From: Lumnitzera littorea
Taxonomy: Eukaryota; Streptophyta; Magnoliopsida; Myrtales; Combretaceae
DNA: 64,000 bases
Assembly: GCA_024138015.1 (NCBI GenBank)
Contig: JAMXBB010000010.1
Coordinates: 48,348,975-48,412,974, forward strand
Reading direction: 5' to 3'
The notes below the pieces were generated by a model. That model did no database searches, had not been told where the DNA came from, and worked only from the letters and a program-made list of their open reading frames with translations. This document shows, piece after piece, positions 47,752 to 59,390 of the stretch. Both the position numbers and the translations under genes were made by a program. Each line of letters opens with the position of its first letter. Position 1 is the stretch's first letter.

Positions 47752-49763
47752 GAACTTGTACAACAACATTGGTCACCAAATAAGATTTGATTATTTGATT
47801 TCACGATTCAAAATATCCAGGCTGCGTAAACTATGGAGGAAAAGAATCCCTAAAAACAAGGGTTACTTGGTTTCATATTTTAGAGTTGCGAGGATCCATC
47901 CCCTAAGGATCGCAAAGAAGTTTTGGAAAAATCTTCCCTCTACGGTCATCTGTTACCAAATTGAATAACTTAGATCACAAAAATTCCTAAATTAAGGAGA
48001 ATAGAGGCTTCAATATTTCCAAAGCTTCTTTCAAGAAGAACGAATGCATCTATCGAATAGCCTATGTTCCCAAAAAGTAGGTTACCATGGATTTTGGAGC
48101 TAGATAGTAGAGGTTCATAATTTATGGATTCAAGGGAACGTGTTGAAAAAGCTTAGCTCATAAAAAGAGGAATTGCTTGAATTTACGAATGTGGCAAACA
48201 CAAATTCAAAAATCCGTAGTTAAGGATGGTGCCTAAATTGCCAGAGCTTGTTCCAAGAATAATCGAGGCTTCTTATTGAAAAAAACTTAGCGCCTAAAAG
48301 AGAGATTACTTGCCCTCAAAATTGAAAGAAGCCGAGGACCATACTGTCGAGGTTCTATGAACTTCTATATCAACGTTGGTCACCAAATAGGATTTGATTG
48401 TTTGATTTCACGATCGAGAATATCCGGGCTGCATAAACTATGGAAGAAAAGAGTCCCTAAAAATAAGGATTTCTCGATTTCATATTTTAGAGTTGTTAGG
48501 ATCCGTCCTTTAAGGATTGCAATGAAGTTTTGGAAAAATCTTGCCTCTACGGTCATTGGATTACCAGATTAAATAACTTGGAATGACAAAAATTCCTAAA
48601 CTAAGGAGAACCGAAGCTCTTAAATTGCCAAAGCTTCTTTCAAGAAGAACGAATGCACCTATCGAATAGCCTATGTTCCCAATAGGTAGGAGACCTTGGT
48701 TTTAGGAGCCGGATAGCAAAGGTTCGTAATTTAAGGATTTTAGGGAACGTGTCGAAAAGAATTAGGTCATAAAAAGATCAGTAGGTTCAATTTAAGATTG
48801 TGGATAACATAAATTCCATAAGTCGTACTGTCTATGAACAGGGATTACTCTTCCTTAAAATTGAGAACAGCTAGGGACCGTACTGTCTGTGTTCTATGAA
48901 CTTTTATAGCAACGTTGGTCACTAAATAGGATTTGATTATTTGATTCCACGATCGAGAATATCTAGGCTACGTAAAATATGGAAGAAATGTATCCCTAAA
49001 AATAAGGATTACTCGGTTTCATATTTTAGAGTCGTGAGGATCCGCCCTCTAAGGATTGCAAAGAAGTTTTGGAAGATTCTTCCCTGCACGGTCATCGGAT
49101 TACCAGATTGAATAACATAGAATAAAAACAATTCTTAAACTAAGGTGAACCAAGGCTCCTAAATTGCCAATCCTTCTCTGTAGAAGAATGAATACACATA
49201 TCAGATAACGTATGTTCCCAAAAAGTAGGTCACCTTTGATTTTGCAGCTGGATAGCAGAGGTTCGTAATTTATGAATTCTAGGGAATGTGTTGAAAAAGC
49301 CTAGATCATGGAAAGAGGATTCACTTGAATTTACGATTCAGGTTAACACAAATTGGAAAATCCGTGGAAAAGGACGGTGACTAAATTGACAGAGCTTGTT
49401 CCGAGAATAACTAAGGTGTTTTGTTGAAAAAACTTAGCACTTGAAAGAGGGATTACTTGCCCTCAAAATTGAGAACAACTGAGGACCGTACTGTCGGAGT
49501 TCTGTGAACTTCTTTAGCAACGTCAGTCACCAAAAAGGATTTAATTATTTGATTTCAAGATCGAGAATATCCAGGCTACATAAACTACAGAAGAAAAGAA
49601 TCCCTAATAACAAGGATTACTTGGTTTTATATTTTAGAGTCGTGAGGATCCGTCCTCTGAGGATTGCAAAGAAGTTTTGCAAAAATCATCCCTCCGTAGT
49701 AATTGGATTACCAGATTGAATTTCTTAGAATAACGAAATTTCCTAAACTAAGGAGAACTAAGG
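47752..49763 (+). repeat. Higher-order block 4 (start; co-linear with block 1)
   Basis: GAACTTGTA variant at 47752, ACTCTTCC marker at 48847 (1095 bp on, 69 bp shorter owing to a deletion near 48830), TTTTGCAGC marker at 49229 and GGCTGCTAAAT at 49762. Same marker order as block 1. The downstream end of the block is not defined. Confidence 0.65.
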
Positions 49764-52700
49764 CTGCTAAATGGCCAAAGCAACCTTCAAGAAGAATGAA
49801 TGCACCTATCATATAGCTTATGTTGCCTATAAGTAGGTTACCTTGGTTTTAAGAGCCTCTGCCAGATAGCAGAGGTTCGTAACTTAAGGATTCTAGGGAA
49901 CGTGTGGAAAAAGCTTAGCTCATAAAAAGAGGAATCGCTTGAATTTACGATTGAAGATAACATAAATTCAGTAATCCGTAGATAAGGACGATGCCTAAAT
50001 TGCTAGGGCTTGTTTTAAGAATAACCAAGGTTTCTTATTGAAAAAACTTAGCACCTGAAATAAGGATTACTTGCCTTCAAAATTGAGAACAGCCGAAGTC
50101 TGTACTGTCAGAGTTCTGTGATCTTCTATAGCAACGTTGGTCACTAAATAGGATTTGATTATTTGATTTCATGATCGAGAATATCCAGGCTATGTATACT
50201 ACAGAAGAAAAGAATCCCTAATAACAAGGATTACTCGATTTCAAATTTTAGAGTCGTAAGGATCCGTCCTCCAAGGATTGCAAAGAAGTATTGCAAAAAT
50301 CATCCCTCTGCAGTAATTGGATTACCAGATTGAAATACTTAGAATAACCAAAATTCCTAAAGTAAGGAGAACCAAGGCTACTAAATTGCTAAAGCTTCCT
50401 TCAAGATGAACGAATGCACCTATTGACTAGCCTATGTTCCCAATAGGTAGGTTACCTTGGTTTTAGGAGTCGGATAGCAGTGGTTCATAATATAAAGATT
50501 CTATAGAATGTGTCGAAATGGATTAGCTCATACAAAGAACAATGGCTTTAATTTAAGATTGAGGATAACATAAATTCCAAATGTCGTAGATAGCGACAAT
50601 GCCTAAATTGCTAGAGCATCATCCGAGATTAACCGAAGTTTCTTGTTGAATAAACTTAGCACCTAAAAGAGGGATAACTTACCCTCAAAATTGAGAACAG
50701 CCGAGGACCGTACTTTTGGGGTTCTGTAAACTTCTATAGCAACGTTGGTCACTAAATAGAATTTGATTATTTGATTTCACGAGCGAGAATATCCAGGCTA
50801 CGTAAATTATGGAAGAAAAGAATCCCAAGAAACAAGCATTACTCGGTTTCATATTTTAGAGTCGTGAGGATCCGTCCTCTAAGGATTGCAAAGAAGTTTT
50901 GGAAAAATCTTCCCTCCGTGGTCATCGAATTACCAGATTGAATAACTTAGAGTGACAAAAAATCCTAAACTAAGGAGAACCGAGGCTCCTAAATTGCTAA
51001 AGCTTCTTTCAAGAAGAACGAATGCACCTATCGAATAGCCTATGTTCCCAAAAAGTAGGTTACCTTAGATTTTAGAGCCGAATAGTAAAGGTTCGTAATT
51101 TAAGGATTTTAAGGAATGTGTTGAAAAAGCTTAGCTCATAAAAAGAGGAATTGCATGAATTTACGATTGGGGTTAACATAAATTCAAAACTCCGTGGATA
51201 AGGACAGTACCTAAATTGCTAGAGCTTGTTCTAAGAATAACCGAGGTTTCCTGTTGAAAAAACTTAACATCTAAAAGAGGGATTACTTGCCCTCAAAATT
51301 GAGAACAGCCGAGGACCGTACTGTCGGGGTTCTGTGAACTTCTATAGCAACGTTGGTAACCAATAGGATTTGATTATTTGATTTCACGATTGAGAATATC
51401 TAACCTATGTAAACTATGGAAGAAAACATTCCCTAAAAAAGGATTACTCGGTTTCATATTTTAGAGTCGTGAGGATCCGTCCTCTAAGGATTGCAAAGAA
51501 GTTTTGGAAAAATATTCCCTCCGCGGTCATCGAATTACCAAATTGAATTACTTGGAATAACAAAAATTCCTAAACTAAGGAGAACTAAGGCTCCTAAATT
51601 ACCAAAGCATCTTTCAAGAAGAATGAATGCACCTATCAGATAGCCTATGTTCCTAATAAGTATGTTACGATGGTTTTAGGAGCCGGATAGTAGAGATTCC
51701 TAATTTAAGGATTCTAGGGAACTTATTGAAAAAGCTTAGCTCATAAAAAGAGGAATCGCTTGAATTTACGATTGATGTTAACATAAATTGAAAAATCCGT
51801 TGATAAAGATGGTGCCTAAATTGCCAGAGCTTGTTCCGAGAATAACTGAGGTTTCTTGTTGAATAAACATAACGCCTAAAAGAGGGATTACTTGCCCTCA
51901 AAATGGAGAATAGCCTGGGTCCGTACTGTTGGGGTTCTGTAAACTTCTATTGCAACATTGGTCACTAAATAGGATTTAATTCTTTGATTTCACGATGGAG
52001 GATGTCTAGGCTATGTAAACTATGGAAGAAAAGAATCCATCAAAACAAGGATTTCTCGTTTGCACATTTTACAATCGTGAGGGTCCGTCCTCTATGGATT
52101 GCAAAGAAGTTTTGGAAAAATCTTCCCTCTACAGTCATCGGATTACCAGATTGAATTACTTGGAATAACAAAAATTCCTAAATTAAGGAGAATCGAGGCT
52201 CCTAAATTGCCAAAGCTTCTTTCAAGAAGAACGAATGCTCCTATTGAATAGCCTATGTTCCCAATAAGTAGGTTACCTTGGTTTTAGGACTCGGATAGCA
52301 AAGGTTCATAATTTAAGGATTCTAGAAAATGTGTTGAAAAGATTAGCTCATAAAAGGATCAATCGCTTTAACTTAAGATTGAGGATAACATAAATTCCAA
52401 AAGTCATAGATAGCAACAATATTTAGATTGCCGGAGCATCCTCTGAGAATAACCGAGGTTTCTTGTTGAATAAACATAGCACCTAAAAGACGGATTACTT
52501 GCCCTCAAAATTGAGAACAGCTGGGGACTGTATTGTCGGGGTTTTGTGAACTTCTATAGCAACGTTGGTCATGAAATAGGATTTGATTATTTGATTTCAC
52601 GATCAAGAATATCCAGGTTACATAAACTTTGGAAGAAAATAATCCCTAAAGAAAAGGATTACTCAGTTTCATATTTTCGACTCATGAGGATCCGTCCTCT

Positions 52701-55700
52701 ATGGATTGCAAAGAAGTTTTGGAAAAATCTTCCCTTCACGGTCATCGGATTACCAGATTGAATTACTTAGAATAATAAAAATTCCTAAACTAAAGAGAAC
52801 CGAGGCCCCTAAATTGCCAAAGCCTCTTTCAAGAAGAACGAATGCACCTATTGATTAGCCTATGTTCCTAATAAGTAGGTTATCTTGGTTTTAGGAGCTA
52901 GATAGCAGAGGTTCGAAATTTAAGGATTCTAGAGAACTTATTGAAAAGGATTAGCCCATAAAAAGATCAATCGCTTTCACTAAGACCGAGGATAACATAA
53001 ATTCCCAAAGTCGTAGAGAGCGACGATGCGTAGATTTCCAGAGCATCATCCGAGAATAACCGAAGTTTCTTGTTGAATAAACATAGCGCCTAAAAGAAGG
53101 ATTACTTGCCCTCAAAATTGAGAATAGCCAGGGACCGTACTATCGGGGTTTTGTAAACTTCCATAGCAACGTTGGTCAACAAATCAGATTTGATTATTTT
53201 ATTTCACGATCGAGAATGTCTAGGCTACGTTAACTATGGAAGAAAAGAATCCCTAAAAATAAGGATAACTCGATTTCATATTTTAGAGATGTGAGGATCC
53301 GTTCGCTAAGGATTGCAAAGAAGTTTTGGAAAAATCTTCCCTCCACGGTCATCAAATTACTAGATCGAATAACTTAGAATAACAAAAATTGCTAAACTGA
53401 GGAGAATCGAGTCTCCTAAATTGCCAAAGCTTCTTTCAAGAAGAACGAATGCACCTATCGGATGGCCTATGTTCCTAAAAAGTAGGTTACCTTGGATTTT
53501 GGAGCCAGATAGCAGAGGTTCGTAATTTAAGGATTTTTGGGAACATGATGAAAAGGATTAGCTCATAAAAAGAGGAATCGCTTAAATTTGCGATTAAGGT
53601 TAACATAAATTCAAAAATCCGTGGATAAGGACAGTGACGAGATTGCCAGAGCTTGTTCCGAGAATAACAAAGGTTTCCTATTGAATAAATATAGTGCCTA
53701 AAAGAAGGATTACTTGCCCTCAAAATTGAGAATAGCCGGGGACTGTACTATTGAGGTTCTATGAAATTCTACAGCAACATTGGTCACCAAATAGGATTTG
53801 ATTATTTGATTTCACGATCGAGAATAACCAGGCTACGTAAACTATGGATTAAAAGAATTCCTAAAAAAATGGATTACTCGGTTTCATATTTTAGAGTCAT
53901 GAGGATCCGTCCTCTAAGGATTGTAAAGATGTTTTGGAAAAATCATCCTTCCGCGGACATTAGATTACCAGATTGAATTGCTTGGAATAACAAAAATTCC
54001 GAAACTAAGGAGAATCGAGGATCTTATATTGCCAAAGCTTCTCCCAAGAATAACGAATACTCTTATCAAATAGCCCATGTTCCCAATAGGTAGGTTACCT
54101 TGGTTTTAGGAGCCGGATAGCAGAAGTTCATAATTTAAGGATTCTAGGGAACGTGTTGAAAAGGATTAGCTCATAAAAAGATGAATCGCTTGAATTTAAG
54201 ATAGTAGATAACAAAAATTCAAAAATCTGTAGATAGCGATGGTGCCTAAATTGCCATATCTTCCGAAAATAACCGAGGTTTGTTGTTGAATAAAGATAGC
54301 ACCTAAAAGTAGGATTAATTGTCTTCAAAATTGAGAACAGCCGGGGTCCGTACAATGGGGGTTCCGAGAACTTCTGGAGAAACGTTGATCACCAAATAAT
54401 ATTGACTATTTGATTTCACGATCAAGAATAACCAGGCTACATTAACTATGGATTAAAAGAATCCCTAAAAACAAGGATTACTCACTTTGATATTTTAGAG
54501 TCATGAGGATCCGTCGTCTAAGGATTATAAAGAATTTTGGAAAAATCTTTCCTCCGTGATCAACGAATTACCAGATTGAATTACATGGAATAACAAAAAT
54601 TCCTAAACTAAGGAGAAATGAGGCTCCTAAATTGCCAAAGCTTATTTCAAGAAGAATGAATGCTCCTATCGAATAGCCTATGTTCCCAATAAGTTACCTT
54701 GGTTTTTGGAGCCGGATAGCAGAGGTTCATAATTTAAGGATTCTAGGGAACGTGTTGAAAAGGATTAGCTCGTAAAAGGATCAATGGCTTTAACTTAAGA
54801 TTGAGGATAACATAAATTCCAAAAGTCGTAGATAGCGACAATATCTAGATTGCTGGAGCATCATTTGAGAATAACCGAGGTTTCTTGTTGAATAAACATA
54901 GCACCTAAAAGAAGGATTACTTGCCCTCAAAATTGAGAATAGCCAAGGACCGTACTGTCGGGGTTCTGTGAACTTCTATAGCAATGTTGGTCACCAAATA
55001 GGATTTGATTATTTGATTTCACGATCGAGAATATCCAGGCTATGTAAACTATGGAAGAAAAGAATCCCTAAAAACAAGGATTACTCGGTTTCATATTTTA
55101 GAGTCATGAGGTTCCGTCCTCTATGGATTGTAAAGAAGTTTTGGAAAAATCATCCCTTCGCGATCATCGGATTACCAGATTGAATAAGTTGGAATAACAA
55201 AAATTTATAAACTAAGGAGAACCGAGGCTCTAAAATTACCAAAGCATCTTTCAAGAAGAACGAATGCACATACTGGATAGCCTATGTTCCTAATAAGTAG
55301 GTTACCTTAGATTATGGAGTTGGATAGCAGAGTAATGTAATTTAAGGATCCTAAGGAATGCATTGAAAAAGGTTAGCTCATAAAAAGAGGAATTGCTTGA
55401 ATTTACGATTGAGGTTAACATAAATTCAAAAATCCATAGATAAGGACGGTGCCTAAATTGCTAGAGCGTTTTCCGAGAATAACCAAGGTTTTATGCTGAA
55501 AATACTTAGCGCCTAAAAGAGGGATTACTTACCCTCAAAATTGAGAACAGCCAGGGACCGTACTATCGGGGTTCTGTCAACTTCTATAACAACGTTGGTC
55601 ACCAAATAGGATTTGATTATTTGATTTCCACGATCGAGAATATCCAAGCTATGTAAACTATGGAAGAAAAGAATCCCTAAAAACAAGGATTACTCAGTTT

Positions 55701-57480
55701 CATATTTTAGAGTCGTGAAGATCTGTACTCTAAGGATCGTAAAGAAGTTTTGGAAAAATCTTCTCCCACGGTCATCAGATTGTCAGATTGAATTACTTGG
55801 AATAACAAGAATTCCTAAACTATGGAGAATCGAGGCTCTTATATTGCCGAAGCTTCTTTCAAGAAGAACGAATGCCCCTATCGAATACCATATGTTCCCA
55901 ATAAGTAGGTTACCTTAGTTTTAGGAGCTGGATAGTAGAGGTTTGTAATTTAAGGAGTCTAGGGAACGTGTTGAAAAGGATTAACTCATAAAAAGTTCCA
56001 TCGCTTTAACTAATGATTGAGGATAACATAAATTCTAAAAATCGTAGATAGCGACGATGCCCAAATTGCTAGAGCATCATCCAAGAATAACGGAGGCTTC
56101 TTATTGGATAAACATAGCGCATAAAAGAGGGATTACTTGCCTTCAAAATTGAGAATAGCCGGGAATTGTACTGTTGAGGTTCTGTGAACTTCTACTGCAA
56201 CGTTGTTCGCCAAATAGGATTTGATTATTTGATTTCACGATTGAGAATATCTAGGTTACGTAAATTGTGCAAGAAAATAATCCCTAAAAGAAAGGATTAC
56301 TCGGTTTCATATTTTAGGGTCGTGAGGATCCATCCTCTAAGGATTGCAAAGAAGTTTTGGAAAAATCTTCCCTTCGCGATCATCGGATTACTAGATTGAA
56401 TTGCTTGGAATAACAAAAGTTCCTAAACTAAGGAGAATCGAGGCTCCTAAATTGTCAAGGCTTCTTTCAAGAAGAACAAAAGCACCTATCGAATAGCTTA
56501 TGTTCATAATAAGTAGGTTACCTTGGTTTTAGGAGTCGGCTAGTAAAGGTTCGTAATTTCAAGATTCTAGGGAATGCATTGAAAAGGATTAGCTCATAAA
56601 AAGATCAATTGCTTTAATTTAAGATTAAGGATAACATAAATTCCAAGAGTCGTAGATAGCGACGATGCCTAAATTGCCAGAGCATCATCCAAGAGAAACG
56701 GAGGTTTCTTGTTGGATAAACTTAGCACATAAAAGAGGGATTACTTGCCCTTAAAATTGAGAATAGTCGGGAACCGTATTGTCGGGGTTTTGTGAACTTC
56801 TATTGCAACGTTGTTCGCCAAATAGGATTTGATTATTTGATTTCACGATCGAGAATATCCAGGCTACGTAAACTATGCAAGAAAATAATCCCTAAAAGAA
56901 AGGATTACTCTGTTTCATTTTTAGAGTCATGAGGATCCGTCCTCTAAGGATTGCAAAGAAGTTTTGGAAAAATCTTCTCTCCGTGGTCATTGGATTACCA
57001 AATTGAATACCTTGGAATAACAAAAATTCTTAAACTAAGGAGAACAGAGGCTCCTAAATTGCTAAAGCTTCTTTCAAGAGGAACGAATGGACCTATTGAT
57101 TAAGCTATGTTCCCAATAAGTAGGTTACCATGGTTTTAGGAGCCAGATAGCAGAGTTTCGTAATTTAAGGATTCTAGGGAACGTATTGAAAAGGCTTAGC
57201 TCACAAAAAGAGGAATCGCATGAGTTTTCGATTAAGGTTAACATAAATTGAAAAATCCATGGATATCGATGGTGCCTAAATTGCTGGAGCTTGTTCTGAG
57301 AATAACCGGAGTTTCTTGCTGAGTAAACATAGCACCTAAAAGAGGGATTACTTACCCTCAAAATTAAGAATAGCCAGGGACTGTACAATCGGGGTTCTAT
57401 GAAATTCCATAGCAACGTTGGTCACCAAATAGGATTTGATTATTTGATTTCATGATCGAGAATATCCAGGCTACGTAAAC

Positions 57481-59040
57481 TATGGAAGAAAATAATCACT
57501 AAAAAAAAGGATTACTCGGTTTCATATTTTAAAGTCATGAGGATCCGTCCTCTAAGGATCGCAAAGATGTTTTGGGAAAATCTTCCCTCTACGGTCATTG
57601 GATTCCTAGACTGAATTGCTTGAAATAATAAAAGTTCCTAAACTAAGGAGAACCGAGGCTCCTAAATTGCCAAAACTTCTTTTAGGAAGAATGAATGCAC
57701 CTATCGAATAGCTTATGTTCCAAAAAAGTAGGTTACCTTGGTTTTAGGAGCCGGATAGTAGAGGTTCGTAATTTGAGGATTCTAAGGAACGTGTTGGAAA
57801 GGATTAAGCCATAAAAATATCAATCACTTTAACTTACGATTGAGGGTAACATAAATTCCAAAAGTCGTAGATAGTGACAAAGCGCCTAAAAGAGGGATTA
57901 CTTGCCCTCAAAATTGTATACAACTGAGGACCGTACTGTCAGGGTTCTATGAACTTTTATAGCAACATTGGTCACCAAAAAGGATTTGATTATTTGATTT
58001 CACAATTTAGAATATCCAGGCTACGTAAATTATGGATGAAAAGAATCCCTAAAAACAAGGATTACTCGGTTTCATATTTTAGAGTCGTAAGGATCCTTCC
58101 TCTAAGGATTGCAATAAGGTTTTGGAAAAATCTTCCCTCCACGATCATCAGATTAACAGATTGAATTACTTGGAATAATAAAAATTCCTAAACTAAGGAG
58201 AACCGAGGCTCTTAAATTCCGAAAGTTTCTTTTAAGAAGAACAAATGCAGCTATCGGATAGCTTGTGCTCCCAAAATGTAGGTTACCTTGGATTTTGGAG
58301 CCGAATAGTAGAAGTTTGTAATTTAAGGATTCTAGGGAACGCGTGGAAAAAGCTTAGCTCATAAAAAGAGGAATCGCTTGAATTTGCGATTGTAGTTAAC
58401 ATAAATTCAAAAATCCATTGATAAGGATGGTGACTAAATTGCCAGAGCTTGTTCCGAGAATAACTGAGGTTTCTTGTTGAATAAACATAGCGCCTAAAAG
58501 AGGGATTACTTGCCCTCAAAATTGAGAACAGCCAAGGACCATACTGTCAAGGTTTTATGAAATTCTATAGCAACGTTAGTCACCAAATAGGATTTTATTA
58601 TTTGATTTCACAATTGAGAATATCCAGGCTACGTAAACTATGGAAGAAAATAATCACTAAAAAAAAGGATTACTTGGTATCATATTTTAGAGTCGTGAAG
58701 ATCCGTCCTCTAAGGATTGCAAAGATGTTTTGGAAAAATCTTCCCTCTGCGGTCATCGAATTAGTAGACTGAATTGCTTGAAATAATAAAAGTTCCTAAA
58801 CTAAGGAGAACTGAGGCTCCTAAATTGCCAAAACTTCTTTTAGGAAGAATGAATGCACCTATCGAATAGCTTATGTTCCAAAAAAGTAGGTTACCCTGGT
58901 TTTAGGAGCCGGATAGTAGAGGTTTGTAATTTAAGGATTCTAGGGAACGTATTGAAAAGGATTAGCTCAGAAAAAGACCAATCACTTTAATTTAAGATTG
59001 AGGATAACATAAATTCCAAAAGTCATAGATAGCAACGATG
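57481..59040 (+). repeat. Local two-monomer duplication within the array
   Basis: Private variants AATAATCACTAAAAAAAAGG, TTGAAATAATAAAAGTTCC and CTTTTAGGAAGAATGAATGC occur at about 57490, 57619 and 57680 and recur 1158 bp later. 1158 is two monomers minus the ~58-bp deletion at about 57875 that lies between them. Confidence 0.75.
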
Positions 59041-59279
59041 CCTAAACTACCAGAGCATCATCCAAGAATAACCGAGGTTTCTTGTTGAATAAACTTAGCG
59101 CATAAAAGAGGGATTACTTGCCCTCAAAATTGAGAAGAGCCGGGAACCATATTGTCGGGGTTCTGTGAACTTCTATAGTAACGTTGTTCACCAAATAGGA
59201 TTTGATTATTCGATTTTATGATCGAGAATATCCAGGCTACGTAAACTATGCAAGGAAATAATCCCTAGAAAAGGGATTA

Positions 59280-59390
59280 CTTGGTTTCATATTTTAGAGT
59301 CGTGAGGATCCGTCCTCTAAGGATTGTAAAGAAGNCTTGGTTTCATATTTTAGAGTCGTGAGGATCCGTCCTCTAAGGATTGTAAAGAAG
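59280..59390 (+). other. Probable assembly join: exact 55-bp duplication around one N (59335)
   Basis: Bases 59280-59334 and 59336-59390 are identical with one N between. Same 55-bp overlap size as at 40528, pointing to an overlap-length setting of the assembler or gap closer and not to tandem duplication. Confidence 0.92.
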
